A stretch of 44,544 nucleotides of DNA from Fuerstiella sp. (GTDB lineage Bacteria > Planctomycetota > Planctomycetia > Planctomycetales > Planctomycetaceae). Location of the stretch: positions 38,166-82,709 of the forward strand of contig JABABI010000030.1 of NCBI GenBank assembly GCA_014238335.1, given 5' to 3'. Shown here piece by piece: positions 1 to 7,374 of this stretch. Each line of letters opens with the position of its first letter. The stretch's first letter is position 1. The notes under the pieces are model-generated. The model was given only the letters and a program-made list of their open reading frames with translations, was not told the origin of the DNA and did no database searches. Both the position numbers and the translations under genes were made by a program.

Positions 1-1
1 C

Positions 2-445
2 GCTGAGAAGCTGGGGGAAACGCTGCCGAGTAATAAAGAGGACCAGCATCTTCGCAGTTTCAATTCCGGTCGTCGCCGCGGCCTGGAAGTCACCGAACGC
101 GATCGACAGGGTGGCGGCTCGAGGCTGAACATTCATCTTTGGAGCCAGACCACACCGATATTTGTCCGCTCTCTGGTGCTGGCCGACAACACCCTTTTCC
201 TGGCAGGCCCGCCGGAATCAGACGATCTGCGCGGCAGCAAACTGACGCTTTTGGACGGAAGCAAGTCCGAAGCCGTGTTCCTCGGAAAAGCCGGTGCATC
301 GCTGTGCGTCGTTGAAGCCGAGCACGGCCGCCAACTGGCTCAGCACGAACTGCCGTCTGCTCCCGTCTTCGACGGCATGATCGCCGCACAGCGCCAACTC
401 TTTCTGTCGCTGCAGGACGGCTCACTTCTGTGCTTTGGCGAATAA
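2..445 (+). CDS. PQQ-type beta-propeller repeat protein, C-terminal fragment (5' end outside window)
   Basis: The frame is open from the first bases of the window to a TAA at 443-445, so only the last 147 residues are visible. The sequence has short alternating hydrophobic strands and typical propeller phrases such as LVLADNTLFLAGPP, LTLLDGSKSEAVF and PVFDGMIAAQRQLFLSLQDG. These match PQQ-binding-like (quinoprotein-type) propeller blades, in which each blade reports a value and then a display or usage step. Such proteins are abundant and usually exported in Planctomycetota, often with no proven cofactor. The end of the protein (QDGSLLCFGE) looks like a complete final blade, so the C-terminus is probably native. 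The next gene is convergent. The function of the missing N-terminal part cannot be judged. Confidence 0.75.
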   Translation, partial: AEKLGETLPSNKEDQHLRSFNSGRRRGLEVTERDRQGGGSRLNIHLWSQTTPIFVRSLVLADNTLFLAGPPESDDLRGSKLTLLDGSKSEAVFLGKAGASLCVVEAEHGRQLAQHELPSAPVFDGMIAAQRQLFLSLQDGSLLCFGE

Positions 446-558
446 AACAGCGAATCGTCCTGCTGCAATTCACCGGGTGGGCTGTGAGAACGTTGTTTGC
501 GCGAAGGCAGTATTCTCCTGCGAGTTCTCTCGCCGGCTGGCAACGGAATCGTGTGCGT

Positions 559-2553
559 CTACTGTGTGACGGCGATTTCCGCCCAGCGGCCATGTTCAAA
601 AGCCCAGCCGGTGGGCTGGTTCAGCAGTTCAAGAGTAATCGTGCGGTCCGCGTATTCGGCCAGGTCGACATTGACTGCCACCCAGCCATCCGTCGTCGTG
701 CTGCCACCGACCGTCTTTGAAAGCAGCTGCTGATCCGCCGCTCGCACAATCAGCTGCCAGTTGCCGCGCGGATCGTGTCCTACAACCAGTCGCAACTGAG
801 GGCGACCCGCTGGCACGGCCAGCTGACGAGTCAGTCTGCAGGCTGCTCCCCGTTTGAGGGGATGAGTGACAAGAACGTCTTTCCGTCCCTGCAGCGACGT
901 ATGCAGTCCGACGTTGGCATAGCGACCGCAATTTTTCACGACCCACCCCGGAGCGAAGCGGTCGACAGAGGACTGCAGGTCGATGCGTTTTTCTCGACCA
1001 CCGGGAATCGGTGTCGTCGGTTCAGTCTTCTTCTCTGTGCCCGGCCGCGGGGCCACCTGCCAGTCGCTGTTACTTCGCCGACCGTAATAGGGGTAGTAGT
1101 CCCAGGGTGCGTCCAGACCCAAAGCACGAGGGTCTTTCGTCGCCACAAGATGGTCCTGCAGAGCTTTTGCCTGACGGTTCCTGATTGCCTGGTATTTCGG
1201 GTCGACAGCCAGGTTCACCAACTGCCCCGGATCATTGACAACATCGTATAGTTCCTCAGCCGGACGTTTACCAAACGCCAGTTCATGAAAACGTCGAAAT
1301 CCATCCTTGTCGGCATTGTCCATCAGCAGTTGTTTGGTTGGTGAACTGTCGACTTCGCCAAACGGAATGTCACGGGCGCAAACAGTCCGGTCCGGATCGC
1401 CGGCCGGCCAGCGGTCGGGTTCATAGTTCCTGATGTACAGAAAGTCGGCCGTCCGAATCGCTCGACACGGATAACCTTTGCCCCCTTCGCGGCAGCCGTC
1501 ATGGCGTTCCATCGCGGTAAACGCACTGGAACGCACCTCTGCCTCTGCGGACGCGAACACGTCCGTCAGACTGTTTGCGGTCATCATGTCAGGTGCAGTC
1601 AGTCCCACCGCCTGCAGAAACGTAGGTGCCACGTCGCTGAGGTTCACCAGACCGTCGTACACTCGACCGGGCGACGTGATGCCGGCCGGCCACCGAATGG
1701 CCAGTGGCACATGAGTGCCAGCATCGTACAGACTGGCTTTGGACCGGGGAAAGGGCATGCCGTGATCACTGGTGACCACGATGATTGTGTTGTCCAGCTG
1801 CCCGCTTTTTTCCAGCAGTGCGATCGCTTCGCCCACGTGCTGGTCGAAGTGTTCGATCTCGTGGCAGTAATCCAGAATGTCGTCACGGACGATGGGGTGG
1901 TCCGGGAAGATAGGCGGGACGACAACGTTGGCGGGGTCTTTTCCTTTTGTCTTCCACAGGCCTTGCGCATATCCTCGATGAGGTTCACTGGTACCCAGCC
2001 AGAAGCAGAATGGTTTGCCGTCAGGACACTGGCCCAGAAAGTCGCCGAAGTTATGCGAGTAGGCGATCCGACTTGCGCCGGCCAGCGGCACGACGTTTTT
2101 TAGTTCTCCGCGTCCGTACACGTAAGTTTTATAAGGAGGACCTGCGGCGTTTTCGGTGCGGCCGCCGGGTTCGTCCCGCCCCGGACTCCAGCCCTTGCCC
2201 GTGTGACCGATAAAATACCCGGACTTCTTCAGTTCTTCCGTGTAGGTCGCGAACTTCGCCGGCAACGTACTGTGAATATTCCCGGCTTCTTCCAGACGCC
2301 AGATAGGCTGCCCCGTCAGGATGGCGCTGCGCGACGGCCCGCAGGTGGGTGCGTCGCAGAAGGCACGCGTGAAACGGATGCCTTCACGAGCGACACGATC
2401 GAACGCCGGAGTCTTGATCACTGGATCACCGTTAGCGCTCGCATGCGCATAGCTCTGATCATCGGAGATACAGAACAGAATATTGGGCGGCTCCACGGCT
2501 GCTGCAGAATTTACCAGCACGATGCCGAAGAGGATTGCAGGAATGTGTTTCAT
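559..2553 (-). CDS. Exported sulfatase, heparan N-sulfatase (SGSH)-like subfamily
   Basis: A 664-residue formylglycine-dependent sulfatase. The start was placed at the ATG whose product begins MKHIPAILFGIVLVNSAAA, a clean Sec signal peptide; upstream in-frame starts add 42 residues with no signal character. The metal-binding Asp pair lies at D31/D32 (CISDDQSYAHA). The active-site cysteine is C71 in CGPSR (TCGPSRSAILTGQ), the C-x-P-S-R motif that is oxidised to formylglycine. A later HDxG-like stretch (VVTSDHGMPFPRSKASLYDAG) supplies further active-site residues. The overall pattern resembles N-sulphoglucosamine sulphohydrolases, and about 130 extra C-terminal residues (after roughly residue 530) look like a beta-sandwich accessory domain. 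It likely removes sulfate from sulfated polysaccharide in the periplasm or outside the cell. A second sulfatase gene lies 141 bp upstream on the same strand. The exact substrate is not readable. Confidence 0.93.
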   Translation of the reverse strand: MKHIPAILFGIVLVNSAAAVEPPNILFCISDDQSYAHASANGDPVIKTPAFDRVAREGIRFTRAFCDAPTCGPSRSAILTGQPIWRLEEAGNIHSTLPAKFATYTEELKKSGYFIGHTGKGWSPGRDEPGGRTENAAGPPYKTYVYGRGELKNVVPLAGASRIAYSHNFGDFLGQCPDGKPFCFWLGTSEPHRGYAQGLWKTKGKDPANVVVPPIFPDHPIVRDDILDYCHEIEHFDQHVGEAIALLEKSGQLDNTIIVVTSDHGMPFPRSKASLYDAGTHVPLAIRWPAGITSPGRVYDGLVNLSDVAPTFLQAVGLTAPDMMTANSLTDVFASAEAEVRSSAFTAMERHDGCREGGKGYPCRAIRTADFLYIRNYEPDRWPAGDPDRTVCARDIPFGEVDSSPTKQLLMDNADKDGFRRFHELAFGKRPAEELYDVVNDPGQLVNLAVDPKYQAIRNRQAKALQDHLVATKDPRALGLDAPWDYYPYYGRRSNSDWQVAPRPGTEKKTEPTTPIPGGREKRIDLQSSVDRFAPGWVVKNCGRYANVGLHTSLQGRKDVLVTHPLKRGAACRLTRQLAVPAGRPQLRLVVGHDPRGNWQLIVRAADQQLLSKTVGGSTTTDGWVAVNVDLAEYADRTITLELLNQPTGWAFEHGRWAEIAVTQ

Positions 2554-2694
2554 CGGGTCGTCTTTTTTCTTTGTGCAGCAACTCATGTTGTGCAGGGATC
2601 TTCTTTCACCGCCCACGTTTTCCTTTAGAAAGAACGCAGCAACCGAGTAAACGATGGCAGCTGCAGAACGGCTGGCCACAGAGGAACACTCCGT

Positions 2695-4284
2695 TCAGCT
2701 TCCCCAATGTGCGTCCCGCACCTTCAACAACTTCGGATAATCCTCGTCTCGATCACCGTATTCGTACTTCAGCTCAAGCAGCCGCCGCTTGAGGCGTCTC
2801 GCGATCGACGCATATGCGGGATCTCGATAGACGTTGTTTGTTTCCTGCGAATCGACTGCAAGGTCGTACAGTTCCCATCCGGCGGTGCTGGGCGGAAATG
2901 TGCCCTTGCCCAAAGTCGCATCCAGAGGCAGACCATAAAAGAAGGCCAATTTGTATCGTCCATCGCGCACACCGTAGTGGCCGGGAATGTGGTGATGGGC
3001 AAGATGCATCCAATACCGGTAATAAACGGCGTCGCGCCAATCGTCAGGAGTTTCGCCAGCCAGCAGCCCCCGCAGGCTGTGACCCTGCATCTGTTTGATT
3101 TCGGGCACGTCATCGGCTTCAGCGAATTCCAGAAATGTCTGGGCGAAATCCAGGTTCGAGCAAAGCTGATCTCCATTTACTGAACCAGGTGGAATGGTGC
3201 CGGGCAGACGAGCGAGGAATGGCATCCGGAAACACTCTTCGTAGATCCAGCGTTTGTCGAAATAATCATGCTCGCCAAGAAACATGCCCTGATCCGCCGT
3301 GTAGATCACCAGCGTATTGTCTGCCAGGCCCGACCTGTCGAGATAATCCAGAACGCGGCCCACGTTTTCATCGACCGCCTTCACGCATGCAAGATAGTCG
3401 TGCAGATATTTCTGGTAGGCCGCTTTGCCCTTTTGCTTCTCTGTCATGCCGGTCATGTCGACAGAGCCTGCGGGCCAGTTGGATTTCTGCACGTCGTCGA
3501 CCATCGTACGGCGACCGGCCAGTCGACTTGTGATGGACGTCCCCATCTTTCGTGTCGCTTCGGACCGATGTGAGAAGTCTTCCCAGAGTGTGGCCGGTTC
3601 CGGAATCTCGACATCCACAAGATAATCGTGGTGACGCCTGGCCGGCTCCCACTTTCCATGCGGTGCTTTGTGATGAAGCATCAGAAAAAAAGGTTTTTCG
3701 TGGTCGCGATGCTCAAGCCAGTCGACGGCGTAATCCGTGACCAGGTCGGTGTAGTAGCCCTGCGTTCGCGGTAGTTTCCTTGCAAGCCCCGTTTCGTAGG
3801 CCACGCCATCGGTCGACGCCACGAACACAGGGTTATGGTAGAAACCCTGACCCGGGCCGACCTTCCAGAAGTCAAATCCCCAGGGCGGCGAACGCAGATG
3901 CCACTTTCCGATCAGAGCGGTCTGGTAGCCCGAACGATTGAGAATCGCGGCAACATTTGGCGTACCGGATTCGGGACCCGGGAACGCATCCAGCAAAGTA
4001 CGAACACCATTCACATGCGAGTGCTGACCGGAGAGTATGACCGCACGACTGGGCGTACAGATCGAGTTTGTGACGTAGCACTTGTCCAGACGAATGCCTT
4101 CCCGCGCGATACGGTCGATATTCGGAGTGGGAGCGACCTTCGCCAGCCGGCCACCATAGGCGCTGATCGCATTACAGGCGTGGTCGTCCGACATGATGTA
4201 CAGAATGTTGGGTCGGTCGGTCGCGGCATTTGCCGCCATCGAGAGCAGCATCAGTAGAACGGCTCGGAAAAGCGTCTGGTACAT
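2695..4284 (-). CDS. Exported arylsulfatase-type sulfatase
   Basis: A 529-residue sulfatase. The start chosen gives MYQTLFRAVLLMLLSMAANA, a signal peptide with an ANA cleavage site; an ATG 33 bp upstream would only add a polar leader. Metal ligands are at D33/D34 (YIMSDDHACNAISAYGG). The formylglycine site is C76 in the canonical CTPSR motif (SICTPSRAVILSG). GKWHL (about residue 130) and a TADQGMFLGEHDYFDKRW stretch supply the usual Lys, His and Asp active-site residues. A C-terminal ELYDLAVDSQETNNV segment is the standard sulfatase tail. The subfamily differs from the neighbouring sulfatase, so the two are not a recent tandem duplication. They are probably co-transcribed and act on different sulfate positions of one exported polymer (inference). 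Confidence 0.95.
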   Translation of the reverse strand: MYQTLFRAVLLMLLSMAANAATDRPNILYIMSDDHACNAISAYGGRLAKVAPTPNIDRIAREGIRLDKCYVTNSICTPSRAVILSGQHSHVNGVRTLLDAFPGPESGTPNVAAILNRSGYQTALIGKWHLRSPPWGFDFWKVGPGQGFYHNPVFVASTDGVAYETGLARKLPRTQGYYTDLVTDYAVDWLEHRDHEKPFFLMLHHKAPHGKWEPARRHHDYLVDVEIPEPATLWEDFSHRSEATRKMGTSITSRLAGRRTMVDDVQKSNWPAGSVDMTGMTEKQKGKAAYQKYLHDYLACVKAVDENVGRVLDYLDRSGLADNTLVIYTADQGMFLGEHDYFDKRWIYEECFRMPFLARLPGTIPPGSVNGDQLCSNLDFAQTFLEFAEADDVPEIKQMQGHSLRGLLAGETPDDWRDAVYYRYWMHLAHHHIPGHYGVRDGRYKLAFFYGLPLDATLGKGTFPPSTAGWELYDLAVDSQETNNVYRDPAYASIARRLKRRLLELKYEYGDRDEDYPKLLKVRDAHWGS

Positions 4285-4876
4285 TCTGTTTGTTCCAAAG
4301 CATCGGGCAGTTGGCATTATCTCAACGTGTCATGCAGACGAAGGGCGTTGTCCGAATTGACGCCTGCAACATTCTGTCAGTACACGAGCGACCCGCAGAG
4401 TGTCAAACAGCTCTACGTTAAGCAACTCATCGCGAAATTTTTCCATTGAAGGATTCGACAAAAACGAGGGCCGACGACTACCTTCTTCGGGGCCGCATTC
4501 ACCGCGGGTTCGTATGTGTCGCTGACGGTGCCGCGGATGGTTTAATGGGTGCTCGATGAAATCGTGCCGGTCGAGCTGTAACCTTTGAACCCAGAGTCGT
4601 CACGGAGGCGAACACACATTTGCGGCACGATCAGCGAACGGAATCTCAGGAATTCCGCGTGTACACCGTCGAACCAGAATCGGACACGGAGAGGCACACC
4701 ATTCTGAAATCCAAAAACATTCCTGGGACACCCGCAGTATTTTCCTTTTCTTGCCGGATATGCTTCCACAGTTTGCGTTTTGAAGACTGAGATTGATTGG
4801 CAGGAATCCCGACTAAGCGTCCATGAGGTCTCCTGCCGCGCATTTCGCCTCAATGATTTGTTTCTGGAGAACTCTA
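4285..4876. other. Divergent intergenic region between sulfatase and DUF1559 gene
   Basis: About 590 bp with no convincing coding frame. It separates the minus-strand sulfatase start from the plus-strand DUF1559 start, so promoters for both should lie here, though no clear -35/-10 pair could be assigned. It contains the left copy of a 55-bp direct repeat (4521-4575) and a GGAG ribosome-binding site at 4866-4869 that serves the DUF1559 start. Confidence 0.6.
4521..4575 (+). repeat. 55-bp direct repeat, left copy flanking DUF1559 gene
   Basis: This segment matches 6216-6270 in the same orientation at about 49 of 55 positions by eye, with no gaps. The right-hand 27 bases (from GTGCTCGATGAAATCG onward) are identical and the left part carries six substitutions. 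The two copies bracket the DUF1559 gene. Confidence 0.85.
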
Positions 4877-6058
4877 ATGCAGTCACGAGGTTTCACATCG
4901 GTGTTCCGGAATACACGCACCGGCTTCACTCTCATTGAGCTGCTGGTCGTGATCTCCATTATCGCCACGCTTATGTCACTGATTCTGCCTGCCATTCAGA
5001 ATGCTCGCAGTGCCGCACGACGTACACAGTGCTTGAATAACATTCGCCAGGTGGCGTTGGCCGTACTTCAGGTGACAGAACGCAACGGGAAACAGTTTCC
5101 CGCTTCAGGGCATTTTCGCACGGTGTTGCCAACATCCTCGATGTGCCCTCCCGGCACGCCGGAAGAAATAACACTGGTTCGTTTCGGCGGCAATGCTGGT
5201 ATCAATTGGGTGGTGGAATGTCTGCCCGAACTTGACCGACAGGATCTTTTCGATCGGTGGCAGAGGACGATACCGGCTGGCAGCTCAGCAAATGTTTCGC
5301 TGGCCAGAATCCATCTCAGCATTTTGGCCTGTCCGGACGATTCATCCGCTGAAGGACCTGGCGGACTCAGTTATGTGATCAATATGGGATATGGCGATCT
5401 GTCACAGTTTCAGACAAGAACAGACCGGCTGACACGGGGACAGCGATTTCGGCTTATCGACCTGCACTCGCCGGGCGTGATTCCATTCGACTGGGATGAA
5501 GACTCGCGGCGGCCGGGGCGAGTCAATTGCCATTCGTGCGACTGGTCCGACAATGTTGATTCTGACCTGACCCGGGATACGGGAATATCATGGCCATCGC
5601 TTTCCGGGAAAAACGGCAGCCTGAGAGTGAGTCAGGTCTACGACGGTGGTGACAACACGATTCTGATTACTGAAAACGTCAATGCTGGCTCGGCCGGCCT
5701 TTTTTCTGACCCTGAACCCAGAAACTGCGGCTTCATTTATCCTGTCGATCCAGCCGTTGCCCACGGAAGGAACTTCCCGTTTCCTGCCAACCCTGTCGGG
5801 CTCAGCGGACGTCCGAATGCGGGCAGATTCCTCGGCGAAGGAACGCCTACTCCATCTTCAGACCATCCCGGTATCATCAATGTCGCCATGGTGAGCGGTG
5901 CGGCACGGTCACTCAGCGATTCAATTGATGCTGCCGTTTACGCCCAAATTGTCACACCGCGCGGCTCAGTCCTGCGAACGGTACGCGGAGTCACATGTGA
6001 CGGGGCGATTACGGGACAGAGTTTTCGCCCACAGCCCCCTTTGTCGCAGGATTTTTGA
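4877..6058 (+). CDS. DUF1559 family prepilin-like protein with variant H-x9-SG tail
   Basis: A 393-residue protein. The start at 4877 is supported by GGAG at 4866-4869 and by the product beginning with a short basic leader followed by a type IV prepilin signal: G16 before F17-TLIELLVVISIIA, with the conserved Glu at mature position 5 (E21). The hydrophobic helix spans about residues 17-38. A prepilin peptidase would cut after G16, leaving a pseudopilin-like helix anchored in the membrane. The rest is the DUF1559 domain common in planctomycetes, often in dozens of paralogues. The usual C-terminal H-x9-DG motif is present as H330-x9-S340-G341, so the conserved Asp is replaced by Ser. The role of the family (surface or pseudopilus-like structure) is not established. 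The gene stands alone, convergent with the M23 gene, and is flanked by direct repeats. Confidence 0.92.
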   Translation: MQSRGFTSVFRNTRTGFTLIELLVVISIIATLMSLILPAIQNARSAARRTQCLNNIRQVALAVLQVTERNGKQFPASGHFRTVLPTSSMCPPGTPEEITLVRFGGNAGINWVVECLPELDRQDLFDRWQRTIPAGSSANVSLARIHLSILACPDDSSAEGPGGLSYVINMGYGDLSQFQTRTDRLTRGQRFRLIDLHSPGVIPFDWDEDSRRPGRVNCHSCDWSDNVDSDLTRDTGISWPSLSGKNGSLRVSQVYDGGDNTILITENVNAGSAGLFSDPEPRNCGFIYPVDPAVAHGRNFPFPANPVGLSGRPNAGRFLGEGTPTPSSDHPGIINVAMVSGAARSLSDSIDAAVYAQIVTPRGSVLRTVRGVTCDGAITGQSFRPQPPLSQDF

Positions 6059-6199
6059 CGCTGCATGGGATGGTCACCGGGACACATTGGACATTCTGCC
6101 CACGAAGCAAACGGACGCGACGCCGCGGACAGGTACGACCATGACAGCAATGGGCTTATGCCACGAATCACAGTGCTGGCTCTATCGGTGCTGTCATGA

Positions 6200-7183
6200 T
6201 CATTTTGTATCGGCTGCTGACGGTGCCGTGGCCGGCTTAATTCGTGCTCGATGAAATCGTGCCGGTCGAGTCGTTGCACCGTGTCCGCGCAGAAACGGCA
6301 AAGGGTCAAGCCACGGTTCGAACTTGTCGGTGTGTCCAGACAGCGAAAATTCGGGACGAGTCATCACCCAAAGACGTCCTGACGGAACCTGTCGAAGGCC
6401 AACATTGGCTTCGGAGACGTCGATTCCACCCGGAATGACGACGCCCGCTGGAACCTGAATCTCTTTGCTCAGATCCAACTGCACAGTGCTGGTTTCCGGA
6501 CCGACTTCCCTGAGAATCAGCGGATAGTACTTGCCGTTGACAGCGACATACGTGAGAGCGGAACCGGGCTCGGCCATGCGTCCTTCGCGAATTCCGAAAT
6601 GCAGATGAGGGACATAGCCGCCGTTGACGTTGACGTCCTTTCGCCCGATCTTCCCCAGCATCTGACCAGCCTTAACGACATCTCCGGTCCGGACCAGGCG
6701 AGCTGAGTCCAGGTGACCATACACCGAGGTGAAGTACTTTTCGTCGGGAAATCGATGTTCAATGACTATAAAGTTCCCCCATACCATGCCTGTGTTCGTT
6801 GGCGCCTGTTTGTCCGTTGATCTCCGACGTGTCGCCGGTTTTGGGCCCATGGAAACTCTTACGACCCCAGCCGCAGCGGCGTACACAGGTTCGTTTACTC
6901 GATAAAGGCCAACATCCACGCCAACGTGCACAATTCTATGCCCACCCCCTTGTGCAACTCTTCCATAACCACCATTGATCTCTGTCCGATAGGTCTTTGA
7001 GCCACGTTTTAAAATCGTATTGGCGGCATCAAAAAATGCCCTCTTCGTCGGCGGAGCAACCTTCTCGACCGACGGATAGTCGACGACCCACAGATCGGGG
7101 ACGTCGCGCATTTCCGGGACCCTTTGAGCGGGCAAGACCTCAGGCAGCAGAATCAGGCAAACGATTGGAAACTTACGAAACAT
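6200..7183 (-). CDS. Exported M23 (LytM-type) metallopeptidase
   Basis: A 327-residue protein. The start is well supported: GGGAGG at 7189-7194 lies six bases upstream of the ATG, and the product begins MFRKFPIVCLILLPEVLPAQ, a signal peptide. The M23 zinc site is complete: H86-x3-D90 (HVGVD), H157 (VYGHLDS) and H193-x-H195 (PHLHFGI), with the beta-sheet lysostaphin-like fold around residues 80-200. M23 enzymes cut peptide cross-links in peptidoglycan or other exported proteins; planctomycetes have thin or atypical peptidoglycan, so the target is open. Residues 230-300 form a separate beta-rich tail. The last ~18 residues (from RPARFHRARIK) are encoded by the right copy of the DUF1559-flanking repeat, so the native C-terminus may have been altered. 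Confidence 0.9.
   Translation of the reverse strand: MFRKFPIVCLILLPEVLPAQRVPEMRDVPDLWVVDYPSVEKVAPPTKRAFFDAANTILKRGSKTYRTEINGGYGRVAQGGGHRIVHVGVDVGLYRVNEPVYAAAAGVVRVSMGPKPATRRRSTDKQAPTNTGMVWGNFIVIEHRFPDEKYFTSVYGHLDSARLVRTGDVVKAGQMLGKIGRKDVNVNGGYVPHLHFGIREGRMAEPGSALTYVAVNGKYYPLILREVGPETSTVQLDLSKEIQVPAGVVIPGGIDVSEANVGLRQVPSGRLWVMTRPEFSLSGHTDKFEPWLDPLPFLRGHGATTRPARFHRARIKPATAPSAADTK
6216..6270 (+). repeat. 55-bp direct repeat, right copy, inside the 3' end of the M23 gene
   Basis: Partner of 4521-4575, in the same orientation with six mismatches in 55. It overlaps the final codons of the minus-strand M23 gene and ends 13 bp before the TGA stop at 6200-6202. This placement suggests that the repeat, or a duplication or insertion event involving it, supplied the present stop. 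Confidence 0.85.
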
Positions 7184-7200
7184 TTCAGCCTCCCATCACT

Positions 7201-7310
7201 ACAGCGTATTACGCTGACTTGTGGTCGCAAAAAACGTGTTCCGGCCTGCGATGTGTGTTTCCCACGAGCCCGAACGAGCTTCGTGTTTTCGAAAACTGCA
7301 CTCACCGATG
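7201..7310 (+). repeat. ~110-bp dispersed palindromic repeat, copy 1
   Basis: Matches 36338-36447 over its full length at more than 80 percent by eye. It opens with a near-perfect palindrome at 7202-7216 (CAGCGTA-T-TACGCTG) and ends near a second one, GTTTTCGAAAAC. It lies between the DUF885 stop and the M23 start, 17 bp before that start codon. It contains no open frame shared by both copies. Confidence 0.8.
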
Positions 7311-7374
7311 CAGACTGCCTGTTCGGCTACACTAACACGGGACTGCAAGTAAATCCACTGACCGTCGGGAAACC

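Noticed and set aside
520..533. Small hairpin GCGAG-TTCT-CTCGC between two convergent genes
   Set aside because: Only five base pairs and no T-tract, too weak to call a terminator.
559..4284. Tandem duplication of one sulfatase gene
   Set aside because: The two proteins differ in active-site motif (CGPSR versus CTPSR), length and C-terminal architecture, so they belong to different subfamilies.
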